Below, piece after piece: positions 47,425-55,266 of a DNA stretch of 64,000 bases. The stretch comes from Streptomyces sp. CB02366 (GTDB taxonomy: Bacteria > Actinomycetota > Actinomycetes > Streptomycetales > Streptomycetaceae): contig NZ_LIVT01000003.1 of the NCBI RefSeq assembly GCF_001905905.1, forward strand, positions 558,001-622,000, in the 5' to 3' direction. The number at the start of each line of letters is the position of its first letter. Position 1 is the stretch's first letter. The notes under the pieces are model-generated. The model was not told where the DNA came from and did not search any database. It saw nothing but the letters and a program-made list of their open reading frames with translations. A program made the translations under genes and the position numbers.

Positions 47425-48626
47425 TGGAGGCCCTGTCCGCGGACCGGCTGATGCGGGGCCGGCCGGAGCACGAGACGCCGGACCACACGTACACGTTTCT
47501 GTTCTGCGACCTCCTCACGGACGAGCTGCTGGCGGAACTCCCGATGGCGGACGTCTCGTACTCGGTCGAACTGAACGGGATCGGGACGCTGACGGGCACG
47601 ATCCCGTACTCGGACGAGACGTTGCCGCTCGGCCCGGACGCAGCGTCGGTGCCGTCCCGCACCTCTCTGTACGTGGACCGGGACGGGACGATCGTGTGGG
47701 CGGGGATCATCTGGACGCGGGAGCTGGTCAAGGGCGGCAAGAAGATCCAGGCCGCCGAGTTGCTGTCGTACTACACCCACCGGCACGTGAAGCAGACGCT
47801 CAGCACCGACACGTCGCTGATCCTCAACACGGCGTATGTGCCTGACGGCCAGCGCCTGTACGCCGACCAGAAGTACATCGTGTGGTCGCTGCTCCAGTAC
47901 GCGCACGCGCAGCCCAACGGGAACATCGGGATCAGCACCAGTCTGCTGACCGCCCCCGCGCACGGCGTGCCCCGGACGGTCACGTACTTCGGGTACGAGC
48001 GGCCCGAGATCTACAAGGCGATCGCCGAACTCGCCGCCGCGGACGACGGGTTCGACTTCGGGGTGGAGGTCGGCTGGAACCCGGTCGCGAACAACCTGCC
48101 ACCCACCCGGTACAAGCGGATGAGGACGTGGTTTCCGCGCCGGGGACGGACCGCCACCGAGTCGGGCCTGGTGTTCACCAAGGGCGGCCCGGCCAGCAGC
48201 ATCGTCGACTTCGGGTGGCCGGAGAACGGGGTCGACATGGCCACCGAGATCAGTGGCCTTGGCGACGGCACCGGCGAAGCGAAGGTCACCGCGGTCGCGC
48301 AGGACACGGACCGGCTCACCTCCGGGTGGCCGCTGCTGGAGACCGTCACCTCGTACGACGGAGTCATCGACCAGATCCAGCTGAACGGGCTGACCGCAGC
48401 CGAGCTGACCGCCCGCGGCAACGCGCAGATGCAGCCGTGGTTCGACGTGATGGCCGACACCGACCCCGCGTTCGGGTCGTACTCCGTGGGCGACGAGGCC
48501 CTGTTCGTCATCGAGCCGGAGCCACGGATGCCCGCGGGCCGGGAGGGAGTGCTCCGCATCATGAGCATCGACGTGACCGCGGCGTCTGGGCCGGAGCGGG
48601 TCCGGCTGACGTGCGGGGTGGTGTGA
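47424..48626 (+). CDS. Tail-associated baseplate protein (Gp37-like)
   Basis: A 400-residue protein with CDLLTDELLAELPMADVSYS then VELNGIGTLTGTIPYSDETL at the N-terminus, a central YGFDFGVEV-type segment (DGFDFGVEVGWNPVANNLPP) and C-terminal AELTARGNAQMQPWFDVMAD. This is the pattern of the siphovirus ReqiPepy6 Gp37-like family of tail tip proteins. The preceding gene's stop overlaps its ATG. Confidence 0.78.
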   Translation: MEALSADRLMRGRPEHETPDHTYTFLFCDLLTDELLAELPMADVSYSVELNGIGTLTGTIPYSDETLPLGPDAASVPSRTSLYVDRDGTIVWAGIIWTRELVKGGKKIQAAELLSYYTHRHVKQTLSTDTSLILNTAYVPDGQRLYADQKYIVWSLLQYAHAQPNGNIGISTSLLTAPAHGVPRTVTYFGYERPEIYKAIAELAAADDGFDFGVEVGWNPVANNLPPTRYKRMRTWFPRRGRTATESGLVFTKGGPASSIVDFGWPENGVDMATEISGLGDGTGEAKVTAVAQDTDRLTSGWPLLETVTSYDGVIDQIQLNGLTAAELTARGNAQMQPWFDVMADTDPAFGSYSVGDEALFVIEPEPRMPAGREGVLRIMSIDVTAASGPERVRLTCGVV

Positions 48627-48627
48627 C

Positions 48628-49107
48628 GTGCCGCAGCGCGTGAGGGATGTGAGCCTGCCGGCCCGGTTGGCCCGGCTGGAGGAGGACGTGGCGCAGCTGC
48701 GCCGTACGGGGTGGGAGCGGGACGAGCTGCCCTTGTACCCGACGGCGTTCACCGCGCTGGCGTACTCCGACGCGGTCACGTTCACGACCTTGTGGGAGAC
48801 GACGTTCGCCCCGCGTACGGCCGGGCTGGCGTTGGGGCTGACGGCTGTCGGCGATCAGGTGGCCGGGGTGAATACGGGCGGCGCCTGGCAGGTGCTGCTG
48901 GCTGGGGCGGTCGTGTGGTCGGGGTCGGTGCCGCCGAGTTTCACCGTGCAGTACGCGTCGACGACGCTCGACTTGCTGCCGTACCGGGGTGTTGCTGAGG
49001 TGCTGCTCCAGATCCAGACCCGCCGTACGTCGGGTGCCACTACGGGCGGACGGGCCGGGGGCGGCGGCTCGATCGGCCTGTCCCCCCGGTACGCCCGCAT
49101 CCTCTGA
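48628..49107 (+). CDS. Tail tip hypothetical protein
   Basis: A 159-residue protein (GTG start) with an N-terminal coiled coil (LPARLARLEEDVAQLRRTGW) and a beta-rich domain (LALGLTAVGDQVAGVNTGGA; FTVQYASTTLDLLPYRGVAE). Coiled-coil plus beta domain suggests a trimeric tip or fibre protein. It lies between baseplate and endolysin genes. Confidence 0.6.
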   Translation: MPQRVRDVSLPARLARLEEDVAQLRRTGWERDELPLYPTAFTALAYSDAVTFTTLWETTFAPRTAGLALGLTAVGDQVAGVNTGGAWQVLLAGAVVWSGSVPPSFTVQYASTTLDLLPYRGVAEVLLQIQTRRTSGATTGGRAGGGGSIGLSPRYARIL

Positions 49108-49119
49108 AAGGACATGCCC

Positions 49120-50067
49120 ATGAAGCTCGTGACCAGATCCCAGCTCGGCTGGCCCGCGTCGGCCGCCCCGTCGCAGCCCACCGCCAAGGGGGTGAAGATC
49201 CACTACCTGGGGTCGCCGGTCAGCACGAAGCTGCTCACCGACCACGACGCGTGCATCGCCCTGTGGAAGGACATCCGCCGTAGCCACCTCGCGAACAAGG
49301 CCGAGGGCTACAGCGACGTCGCCTACAACTACGGTGCCTGCCCGCACGGCTACCTGCTCGAAGGGCGCGGCCTGCGGAAGCGCACCGGGGCGAACGGCAA
49401 CCAGGCGCTCAACATCGCGCACTACGCCATCGTCGGGCTCGTCGGCAGCAGCGGCCTCACCGAGCCGCCGGACGCCATGCTGTCCGCGATCCGCGACGGC
49501 ATCGACCTGCTCCGCGGCAACGGCGCGGACAAGGAGATCAAGGGGCACCGCGACGGGTTCGCCACCGCCTGCCCCGGCGGCCCGCTGTACGCCTGGGTGA
49601 AGAAGGGCGCGCCCCGCCCCGCAGCTGCCCCGCCGCCGCCCGCCCCCGCCGAGCCGACGGCCCCGGCCGTCAAGGAGACACCCATGCCCACCGCGAAGGT
49701 CATCACCGAGTCCGTGCCCGCGTCCGACCGGCTCTCGGCCGGCGAGTACACGCTGATCAAGCTCGCCGACGACACGGCCGCGCTCCAGGGGCCGTGCACC
49801 TACGTCGTCACCGCGTACGCCACGGTCGTCGGCATCCCCGGAACCCGGGTGGTCGCCCGGTTCCACGACTTCCCGCTGGCGACCGGCCGCCCGTCGCTGG
49901 ACCTGCCGATCGCCGGTGGGGTCATAGGCCCGGACGGCACCCTCGATCTGTCCGTCACCAGGTGTGGGGGCCTCGACAAGGACGAGCAGCTGCGGTTGGA
50001 GCTGCGGGCCGACGCCGACGCCACCGTCACCCGACGTGTCCTGCGCGCCCTGCGCACCGACGCCTGA
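49120..50067 (+). CDS. Endolysin: N-acetylmuramoyl-L-alanine amidase with internal start
   Basis: A 315-residue lysin. The N-terminal PGRP/amidase-2 domain (1-~160) has zinc ligands His28 (KIHYLGSP), a second His in NIAHYAIVGLVG and KGHRDGFATACPGG. A Pro-rich linker (165-185) leads to a beta-rich C-terminal domain. ATG 49120 is chosen over 49114 because AAAGGA lies seven bases before it. An in-frame ATG at 49684 has its own AAGGAG site, so a separate C-terminal subunit is likely. It cleaves peptidoglycan at the end of the lytic cycle. Confidence 0.9.
   Translation: MKLVTRSQLGWPASAAPSQPTAKGVKIHYLGSPVSTKLLTDHDACIALWKDIRRSHLANKAEGYSDVAYNYGACPHGYLLEGRGLRKRTGANGNQALNIAHYAIVGLVGSSGLTEPPDAMLSAIRDGIDLLRGNGADKEIKGHRDGFATACPGGPLYAWVKKGAPRPAAAPPPPAPAEPTAPAVKETPMPTAKVITESVPASDRLSAGEYTLIKLADDTAALQGPCTYVVTAYATVVGIPGTRVVARFHDFPLATGRPSLDLPIAGGVIGPDGTLDLSVTRCGGLDKDEQLRLELRADADATVTRRVLRALRTDA
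49672..49686 (+). promoter_or_regulatory. Internal ribosome site and start codon in the endolysin gene
   Basis: AAGGAG at 49672-49677, six bases, then ATG at 49684-49686, in frame with the endolysin. Initiation here gives a 127-residue protein MPTAKVITESVPASDRLSAG... that is the whole C-terminal domain, starting just after the Pro-rich linker. Confidence 0.6.
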
Positions 50068-50083
50068 CCAGAAGGAGAGCACC

Positions 50084-50347
50084 ATGAGCGATACCCCGTT
50101 TCCCGTCCCGTCCACCGAGACCGTCGTCAAGGGCGTGCGCACGTACGCCCGTGACCTGGCCGAGCGCGTTGTGTCGACGTTCCTCCAGGCGTTCATCAGT
50201 GGCCTGGTCCTGACCCAGCCGTTCGACCTCGGTATGTGGGAGGCCGCCGCCGTGGGCGGTGTCGGCGCCGCCCTGGCCCTGGTGAAGGGGATCGCCGCCC
50301 GGTGGCGGGACGTCACGTACAGCGCGTCCCTCGCCAAGGGGGTCTGA
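50084..50347 (+). CDS. Holin candidate
   Basis: An 87-residue protein with two hydrophobic segments (VVSTFLQAFISGLVLTQPF; WEAAAVGGVGAALALVKGIA) and a charged C-terminus, similar to r1t-like holins. It starts 16 bp after the endolysin stop with GAAGGAG upstream. Holins form membrane pores that time lysis. Confidence 0.8.
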   Translation: MSDTPFPVPSTETVVKGVRTYARDLAERVVSTFLQAFISGLVLTQPFDLGMWEAAAVGGVGAALALVKGIAARWRDVTYSASLAKGV

Positions 50348-50775
50348 TGCGTGCGGCGGTTCGGCGGCTCCGGAAGCAGCTGGGCCGCCGCGGCGCGCTT
50401 CTTTCCCTCAAGGGCTCGATGGCCGTGCTGTACGGGTACGGCCAAACCGTCCAGCCTACGGGCAGTGCGCGCGGCCTGACGCTGCTGCTCAAGGCCGCTC
50501 CGCTGGGGTTCTGGGGGTGGGCGTGGGTGGCGGCTGGCCTGATCGCGTTCGTTTGCGCGTGGCTCCCTCAGCGCCGGGACTGGCCCGGCTTCCTAGCCAT
50601 CTGGCTGATCGCCACGCCGTGGGCCATGGCCTACCTCGTCTCATGGTGGCCGCTGTGCGAGTTCTCCCAGGGCTGGGTCATAGCAATGATCTTCGGCGCG
50701 TTCGGCGCGGTCTGCCTGGTGGCGATCGGCTGGGACGAACCGCCCGCACGACAGGAGCCGCCGAGTGAGACCTGA
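50347..50775 (+). CDS. Membrane protein of the lysis cassette
   Basis: A 142-residue protein with a basic N-terminus (MRAAVRRLRKQLGRRGALLS) and three hydrophobic segments (PLGFWGWAWVAAGLIAFVCA; WLIATPWAMAYLVSWWP; VIAMIFGAFGAVCLVAIGW). It overlaps both neighbours. It may be a second holin or antiholin, or a membrane protein unrelated to lysis. Confidence 0.62.
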   Translation: MRAAVRRLRKQLGRRGALLSLKGSMAVLYGYGQTVQPTGSARGLTLLLKAAPLGFWGWAWVAAGLIAFVCAWLPQRRDWPGFLAIWLIATPWAMAYLVSWWPLCEFSQGWVIAMIFGAFGAVCLVAIGWDEPPARQEPPSET

Positions 50776-51139
50776 GATGCTGACCGCGCTGAGCGCCCTG
50801 GCGGTGGCCGGGGTTACTGCGGTGGGAGGGATCGTCACGGCGGTGATCGGCCGCCGTCAGCCGCGGTCCCGAGGGGCTGACCGGCGGGACGACTTCTCCG
50901 CGGTGACCGACAAGCTCGGCCAGCACATCGAGCGACTGGAGCGCCGTGTCACCGAGGGTGAGACGCGCGCGGCGGAGGCGCAGCAGAGGATCACGGCGCA
51001 GGACTACACGATCCGGTACCTGGTGGGCTGGGTGCGGTCGTTGGTCTCGTTCATACGGCGGTCCCAGATGGAGCCGCCCCCGCCGCCCCAGCCGGTGCCT
51101 GCTGAGGCGGAGCCGTACCTGCATGACGTGGGGCTGTGA
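50765..51139 (+). CDS. Membrane-anchored coiled-coil protein (lysis accessory candidate)
   Basis: A 124-residue protein with an N-terminal membrane helix (LTALSALAVAGVTAVGGIVT), a coiled coil (LGQHIERLERRVTEGETRAA; EAQQRITAQDYTIRY) and a Pro-rich end. This layout fits holin-like or spanin-like accessory proteins. It overlaps the preceding gene by 11 bp. Confidence 0.6.
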   Translation: MRPEMLTALSALAVAGVTAVGGIVTAVIGRRQPRSRGADRRDDFSAVTDKLGQHIERLERRVTEGETRAAEAQQRITAQDYTIRYLVGWVRSLVSFIRRSQMEPPPPPQPVPAEAEPYLHDVGL

Positions 51140-51155
51140 GCGGGACGCGGGACGC

Positions 51156-51356
51156 CTACTCTTCCGGGTGCCGCACCAGCTTCTTGGTCGCCATCTCCAG
51201 CGCGAGCCGGGACACCCCGTTGGTGGCCGCCGCGTGCTCCCGGTACGCGGCCTGCACCTTGTCCGCCGTCGCGAGGGTGAGCGCCCCGGCCTGCTGCTCC
51301 GCCCACGCGGTGCGCTCCAGCTCGAGCAGGTGCGGGGGGATGTCGATGTCGGCCAT
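51156..51356 (-). CDS. Small helical protein of the GntR unit
   Basis: A 66-residue acidic helical protein (MADIDIPPHLLELERTAWAE...). It is encoded just after the GntR-type gene on the same strand. Similar small proteins paired with GntR-type regulators are common in Streptomyces as far as I can recall; function is unknown. Confidence 0.6.
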   Translation of the reverse strand: MADIDIPPHLLELERTAWAEQQAGALTLATADKVQAAYREHAAATNGVSRLALEMATKKLVRHPEE

Positions 51357-51365
51357 GCCCGCAGC

Positions 51366-51608
51366 CTACGACCCGGGCCGGTCGGCGACGAAGGTGCCCA
51401 GCCCGATCTCCGAGCGGACCACCCCTTCGGCCTTGAGGTGTGCGAGGACTTTCTGCGCGGTCGACGCGGCGACGTCCCACTCGGCGGCGATCTCGACGAC
51501 GGAGGGGACGCGGGTGCCGGGCGGGTAGGTGCCGTCGGCGATCCGGCCGGTGATCGCTGCGGCGATCTGCCGCCATACCGGGCGGGTGCGGTCCAGCTCC
51601 GTGCTCAT
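51366..51608 (-). CDS. GntR-family winged-helix regulator (DNA-binding domain only)
   Basis: An 80-residue protein consisting almost entirely of a GntR HTH: TRPVWRQIAAAITGRIADGT, YPPGTRVPSVVEIAAEWDVA, TAQKVLAHLKAEGVV and GLGTFVAD. No ligand-binding domain follows, so it is a minimal YtrA-like repressor. Start MSTELDR is used. Its promoter region has palindromes that fit GntR operators (51631-51676). It is divergent from two Cys-rich small genes. Confidence 0.85.
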   Translation of the reverse strand: MSTELDRTRPVWRQIAAAITGRIADGTYPPGTRVPSVVEIAAEWDVAASTAQKVLAHLKAEGVVRSEIGLGTFVADRPGS

Positions 51609-51630
51609 ACGGTTGACGCTAGGGAGCTGC

Positions 51631-51676
51631 GGTCTACCGTGCGACCGCAGTAGAGTGCGGTAGACCTCGGTATACC
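51631..51676. promoter_or_regulatory. Palindromic operators between GntR gene and divergent gene
   Basis: GGTCTACCG (51631-51639) and CGGTAGACC (51658-51666) are exact inverted repeats 18 bp apart; a nested pair CCGCA / TGCGG lies between them, and GGTATACC follows at 51669-51676. Two GGT-N2-ACC words of this kind are typical half-sites for GntR/YtrA regulators, suggesting autorepression and control of the 51746 gene. Confidence 0.55.
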
Positions 51677-51745
51677 CGGGGCAGTGAGAACCCCGGCGCC
51701 GTGTCACCGGCCCGGGGTGCGGACACCGCTTGGAGGAGCGACGTC

Positions 51746-51940
51746 ATGCAGGAGACTACCGACCTCACGGGCACATCGGCAGAGGCCACGTTCGGGTACT
51801 GCCACTGGCACAAGGGCCCGTCCGGCACGGCCGTGATGGTCCAGGCGGTCGAGCAGGGGTCCGGCCCGGGTGCCGCCCTGTACGCCTGCGCCCCCTGCCG
51901 GGAGCAGTGCGACCTCACCCCGTACAGCGAGCAGCCGTGA
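51746..51940 (+). CDS. Cys/His-rich small protein
   Basis: A 64-residue protein with FGYCHWHKGPSG and YACAPCREQC, a likely zinc-binding set of three to four Cys and two His. It is divergent from the GntR gene with a GGAGG ribosome site and shares its operator region. It overlaps the next gene by 4 bp. Function unknown. Confidence 0.6.
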   Translation: MQETTDLTGTSAEATFGYCHWHKGPSGTAVMVQAVEQGSGPGAALYACAPCREQCDLTPYSEQP

Positions 51941-52095
51941 CCGCCCCGGCCCGCGCCGGGGTCCTCGCCCCGGCGTGCCGGATCGGTGAGCACGCGGAGT
52001 GCCCCGGCCCCGGGGAGACCCGGCTCCCGGGCGCCCCGCGGTGGACGCGGCCGCTGGAGACCCGCCGCTGCGACTGCTCCTGTCACCGCCGCTGA
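51937..52095 (+). CDS. Second Cys-rich small protein
   Basis: A 52-residue protein (GTG start) with CRIGEHAECPGPGE and a C-terminal CDCSCH, suggesting a metal site. It is coupled to the gene before it and convergent with the XRE gene. Pairs of this kind occur next to regulators in Streptomyces genomes, without known function. Confidence 0.55.
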   Translation: MTAPARAGVLAPACRIGEHAECPGPGETRLPGAPRWTRPLETRRCDCSCHRR

Positions 52096-52111
52096 CTCCC
52101 GCTGGTCTGGG

Positions 52112-52381
52112 TCACGGCGAGGCCGGGGCCGGCGGGTCCTCCTCGCACACGAGGTCTTCCACTCTGCCGCCTAAGGCCGCCGCGATGAGAAGCAGGTCGG
52201 TGAATCGGGGGTCTCGGCTGCCAGCCTCGTACCGCTGGATGGTGCGGCGCTCTACGCCGATGCGGTCGGCGAGCTGTTCTTGCGAGAGGCCCGTCTCGCG
52301 GCGGTGATGGGCGATGCGCTGGCCGAGGAGTCGTCGGCGGTCGATGGCCCAGGGGGGTGGCGCTGTTCGTCGGAGGGGCAC
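52112..52381 (-). CDS. XRE-family HTH regulator at the right end
   Basis: An 89-residue protein with a clear HTH: LLGQRIAHHRRETGLSQEQL, then ADRIGVERRTIQRYEAGSRD, and LLIAAALGGRVEDLV. The GTG at 52381 is used; the ATG at 52453 is the alternative but touches the terminator at 52453-52487. It may regulate the right-end small genes or the prophage. The start is uncertain. Confidence 0.65.
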   Translation of the reverse strand: MPLRRTAPPPWAIDRRRLLGQRIAHHRRETGLSQEQLADRIGVERRTIQRYEAGSRDPRFTDLLLIAAALGGRVEDLVCEEDPPAPASP

Positions 52382-52452
52382 AGGCCAAACGTCAAACGCC
52401 GATGATCTTGTGTCAGTACCTAAACGGCCGCTCTTTCGACCAGAGCAGCACA

Positions 52453-52487
52453 ACGGCCCGGCACCCGCGTACGGGGTGCCGGGCCGT
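52453..52487. terminator. Strong hairpin near the right end (phage-supplied dps terminator)
   Basis: Perfect 14-bp stem ACGGCCCGGCACCC / GGGTGCCGGGCCGT with a 7-base loop. No rightward gene ends near it. It lies 188 bp beyond the dps stop, which reads toward it, so it probably stops dps transcripts from entering the prophage. Confidence 0.75.
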
Positions 52488-52542
52488 TCGACGTTCTGCG
52501 ACGTCGTGAGCTGTTGTTCCAGTGGTCAGGGGCGGTCTGGCG

Positions 52543-52587
52543 TTCCGGAATCCTTCCGGCAGGCAGCCAGATTCCGGAGTTCTTCCG
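52543..52587 (+). repeat. Candidate integrase arm-type sites, right pair
   Basis: TTCCGGAATCCTTCCG (52543-52558) and TTCCGGAGTTCTTCCG (52572-52587), in direct orientation 29 bp apart, 85 bp inside attR. The first is identical to the copy next to attL. The 52488-52671 segment has no gene. Confidence 0.55.
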
Positions 52588-52671
52588 TATGACTACGGGA
52601 TGCCGCCAGACGTAGCGGGATACCTCGGGATGCATTACTTCGCAGGTCACACCCCATCCCGGCCCCTGACC

Positions 52672-52707
52672 TGGTCAGGCGCTTTCCGCTTGGAACATCC
52701 AGGCGTG
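52672..52707. other. attR: attR: 36-bp attachment core, right copy, within dps
   Basis: Exact repeat of 12486-12521. It covers the dps stop and the last ten codons (HAWMFQAESA), so integration keeps dps intact by supplying the same 3' end from the phage. Confidence 0.93.
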
Positions 52708-53145
52708 CTTCTCGAGCTCCGCCGTCAGCGCGATCAGCAGATCCTGGGTGATCGGATCCGGCTCGTCGGTCACCTCGATGCGCTCCCGCATCCGGCCGAT
52801 GACCACGCCCAGCGCGTCCACCAGGATCTTCACCGCGTCGGTGTCCTTGATCCAGCCCTCGGGCACGGACGCGATGGCGGTCTCCTTGGCCACGGTGCCG
52901 GACCGCCCGTCCGGGTTGACGCCGACCGCCGACGCGCGCTCGGCGACGGTGTCGGAGTGCTGGCGGGCCGTGGTGACGACATCGTCGAGCTGGAGGTGCA
53001 CGGAGCGGAAGCGCGGACCGACCACGTTCCAATGGACCTGCTTGGCCACCAGGGACAGGTCGACGAGGTCGACCAGAGCGCCTTGCAGCGCCGTTCCCAC
53101 GACCTTCAGGTCACCCTCGGACAACGTGCTCTTGACCACAGTCAT
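52675..53145 (-). CDS. dps: Dps family DNA-protecting ferritin-like protein
   Basis: A 156-residue Dps protein. The ferroxidase region is LSLVAKQVHWNVVGPRFRSV (His in KQVHWN) followed by LQLDDVV and ARQHSDTVAERASAVGVNPD, the conserved inter-subunit site. It forms a dodecamer that stores iron and shields DNA. ATG 53145 is preferred because GGGAG lies eight bases upstream. Its last codons come from the attR core; the native terminator is now at 12444-12462. Homologues of this gene lie in the recA-ftsK region of Streptomyces. Confidence 0.94.
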   Translation of the reverse strand: MTVVKSTLSEGDLKVVGTALQGALVDLVDLSLVAKQVHWNVVGPRFRSVHLQLDDVVTTARQHSDTVAERASAVGVNPDGRSGTVAKETAIASVPEGWIKDTDAVKILVDALGVVIGRMRERIEVTDEPDPITQDLLIALTAELEKHAWMFQAESA

Positions 53146-53376
53146 GTGCGCTACTCCCATCCGTCAGCCGCTTGACCGACCGTTTCGGTGCATCACCCAC
53201 GATGGCACATATGAAGCAAAACGGTCATGTGGGCCTTGTCCTCCGTCTGCCCCCCGGACGAGGTCTCACACCCGTCCTCCACGGATGAAGCACAGCTCAC
53301 ACAGAAGCCGGGCCCGCCCCCACTTCGCGCCCGCAGGCTCACCCGCCGAACCGGGGCCCCGTCCCTCCCACGCGAA

Positions 53377-53410
53377 AGTCCCGGCCGGCCCGGTAGGGCC
53401 GACCGGGACT
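53377..53410 (-). terminator. Terminator downstream of the ClgR-like gene
   Basis: A 15-bp stem, AGTCCCGGCCGGCCC / GGGCCGACCGGGACT, with one mismatch and the loop GGTA, starting 27 bp after the stop at 53437. Confidence 0.8.
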
Positions 53411-53436
53411 CCGGTCGAGCGATTGCGCCGCTGGAA

Positions 53437-53820
53437 TCAAGCGGCGACGACGTCCACCGCTTCCGCGGGCGCCTTGATGGTCACCCGGCCCGACGGCACA
53501 CCTGCGACCGACGAGACGGAGACGGAGTTGAGCATGGGGCGAACCGGCACTGGCACCGGATCAGTGGCAGCTGCCGACTCGGCGAGCTCAGCGAGCGAGA
53601 GCTCGTCGCTCACCTCACGCATGAGCTCGGACATCCGTACGTCAAGCGCGTCGCAAATCGCGGAGAGCAGTTCGGAGGATGCCTCCTTCTGCCCCCGCTC
53701 CACCTCGGAGAGATAACCGAGCGAGACCCGGGCGGACGAGGAGACTTCGCGCAGAGTACGGCCTTGGCGCTGGCGCTGCCGACGCAGCACGTCACCCAAC
53801 AGGCGACGGAGCAGAATCAT
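53437..53820 (-). CDS. clgR: ClgR-like XRE transcriptional regulator
   Basis: A 127-residue regulator with the motif [20 protein letters not shown], then [20 protein letters not shown] and [20 protein letters not shown], which matches the actinobacterial ClgR family that activates clp protease and other stress genes. The C-terminus is hydrophobic ([15 protein letters not shown]), like the VAA-type end that lets Clp degrade such regulators. ATG 53820 has a GGAGGGAG site. Its place beside cinA and pgsA agrees with the ClgR neighbourhood of other actinobacteria. Confidence 0.82.
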   Translation of the reverse strand: MILLRRLLGDVLRRQRQRQGRTLREVSSSARVSLGYLSEVERGQKEASSELLSAICDALDVRMSELMREVSDELSLAELAESAAATDPVPVPVRPMLNSVSVSSVAGVPSGRVTIKAPAEAVDVVAA

Positions 53821-53929
53821 CGGTGGCTCCCTCCTCGGACCGCGTAGCCGCATCCTTCACGCCCTACCGTACCGCCTTGGGCTGCGGCCGTGCGGGGAGC
53901 GATGTCGTGTTCACTCAGGGCTGCAAACA

Positions 53930-54439
53930 TCAATTCCCCCCGTGTTGTTCCGTATCCTGTGCCCGCGCATTCCCGCCGAGTTCGCCCGCGAGCAGTTCGA
54001 GGACGCTTCGCACACTCTCATTACGGATATCCGCCCTCCTACCATTCAACCGCAGAGCAGTGACTTTCTCGACGCCGGAGGGCCCGGCCACGGCCACGTA
54101 CACCGTGCCGACCGGCTGCCCGTCCTGCGGCTCCGGCCCGGCGACCCCCGTGGTGGAGATCCCCCAGTCCGCGTCGAGAACCCGGCGCACCCCGGCCGCC
54201 ATCTGCACCGCGACCTCGGGGTCCACCGCTCCGTGCTCCGCCAGGAGAGACCCGTCCACGCCCAGGACGTCCCGCTTCAGCGAGGTGGCGTACGCCGTCA
54301 CCGAACCCCGGAAGGAGCGGGAGGCGCCGGGTACGGCCGTCAGCTCGGCGGCGACCAGGCCGCCCGTCAGCGATTCCGCGACGGCGAGCGTCTCGCCCCG
54401 CGCTCCGAGCGACCGGAGCACCCGGGCAGCGGCTGTCAC
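53930..54439 (-). CDS. cinA: CinA C-terminal domain (nicotinamide-nucleotide amidase) protein
   Basis: A 169-residue protein comprising only the PncC amidase domain: LAVAESLTGGLVAAELTAVP, SFRGSVTAYATSLKRDVLGV and GISTTGVAGPEPQDGQPVGT. The N-terminal MoCF/COG1058 domain of long CinA is absent, as usual in actinobacteria. It should deamidate NMN to NaMN in pyridine-nucleotide recycling. It overlaps pgsA by 4 bp. Confidence 0.9.
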   Translation of the reverse strand: MTAAARVLRSLGARGETLAVAESLTGGLVAAELTAVPGASRSFRGSVTAYATSLKRDVLGVDGSLLAEHGAVDPEVAVQMAAGVRRVLDADWGISTTGVAGPEPQDGQPVGTVYVAVAGPSGVEKVTALRLNGRRADIRNESVRSVLELLAGELGGNARAQDTEQHGGN

Positions 54440-55266
54440 CGCTCGGCCTCCGCGGCGCCCCGCGCCTCGGCGGCTCCCCGGACGTCCGCCGGCCCCGACC
54501 GCGCGTCCGTCCCACCACCCCGTACATCCGTCACGGCGCCGGCCGGCCCGGCGCCCACGGGAGAACCGGCGACCGCCCGCAGGGCCTCCGCGGTGTCCGC
54601 CGCCCGCGCTTCCGCCGCGGCCCGCTCGGCGGCGAGGCCCCTGCGACGCAGGACGAGCGCCTGGCGTACGTAATCGAGTCCGGTGACCACCGTCAGCACG
54701 ACGGCGACCATCATCACCCAGAACCGCAGCGTCGCCAGGGGCCCCGTGAGGGCCAGGACGTACATCCCGGCCGCCGTCCCCTGCGCGAGCGTCTTGAGCT
54801 TGCCGCCTCTGCTGGCCGGGATCACCGCGTGGCGGATGACCCAGAACCGCATCAGCGTGATCCCCAGCTCACGCGCGATGATCACTCCGGTGATCCACCA
54901 CGGCAGATCGCCCAGGACGGACAGCGAGACCAGCGCGGCCCCCATGATCGCCTTGTCGGCGATCGGGTCGGCGATCTTCCCGAAGTCCGTGACCAGGTTG
55001 TACGTCCGTGCCAGATGGCCGTCGAACAGGTCGGTGATCATCGCGACGGCGAAAGCCGCCCAGGCGAAGGAGCGCCAGGCCGGGTCGTACCCGCCGTTGT
55101 GGAACAGCAGCAGGACGAAGCCGGGCACCAGCAGCAGCCGGACCATGGTGAGGATGTTGGCGATGTTCCACAGGCTGGCCTGGTTGACGGCCGCAGTGCC
55201 CAGCTTGCCGCCGCGGACCGGCTTCGCGCCGGAGCCGCCTGCCGCGGATGCCGGGACTCCCGTCAT
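54436..55266 (-). CDS. pgsA: CDP-diacylglycerol-glycerol-3-phosphate 3-phosphatidyltransferase
   Basis: A 276-residue CDP-alcohol phosphotransferase. Residues about 25-200 contain the membrane domain with the catalytic motif [18 protein letters not shown] then KIADPIADK (D-x2-DG-x2-AR-x8-G-x3-D-x3-D). Helices follow ([36 protein letters not shown]), and the last ~65 residues are an Ala/Glu/Gly tail. It makes phosphatidylglycerol phosphate for anionic lipids. Coupled to rimO by 4 bp. Confidence 0.93.
   Translation of the reverse strand: MTGVPASAAGGSGAKPVRGGKLGTAAVNQASLWNIANILTMVRLLLVPGFVLLLFHNGGYDPAWRSFAWAAFAVAMITDLFDGHLARTYNLVTDFGKIADPIADKAIMGAALVSLSVLGDLPWWITGVIIARELGITLMRFWVIRHAVIPASRGGKLKTLAQGTAAGMYVLALTGPLATLRFWVMMVAVVLTVVTGLDYVRQALVLRRRGLAAERAAAEARAADTAEALRAVAGSPVGAGPAGAVTDVRGGGTDARSGPADVRGAAEARGAAEAER

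Larger units (their letters stand above)
12486..52707. mobile_element. Temperate siphovirus prophage integrated in the 3' end of dps
   Basis: A 40.2-kb element bounded by a 36-bp direct repeat. It encodes integrase, immunity switch, recombination and replication genes, terminase, portal, protease, HK97-type capsid, head-tail joining proteins, tail terminator, major tail protein, frameshifted tail chaperones, a 1083-residue tape measure, distal tail and adsorption proteins, endolysin and holin candidates. A long non-contractile tail is inferred because there is a tape measure and major tail protein but no sheath or baseplate-spike genes. All modules have intact frames. Tail length from the tape measure would be around 160 nm by the usual 0.15 nm per residue. 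Confidence 0.96.

Noticed and set aside
12486..52707. Integrative conjugative element rather than a phage
   Set aside because: SpdB-like genes hinted at this, but no FtsK-type Tra protein is in the element, and full capsid, tail and lysis genes are present.
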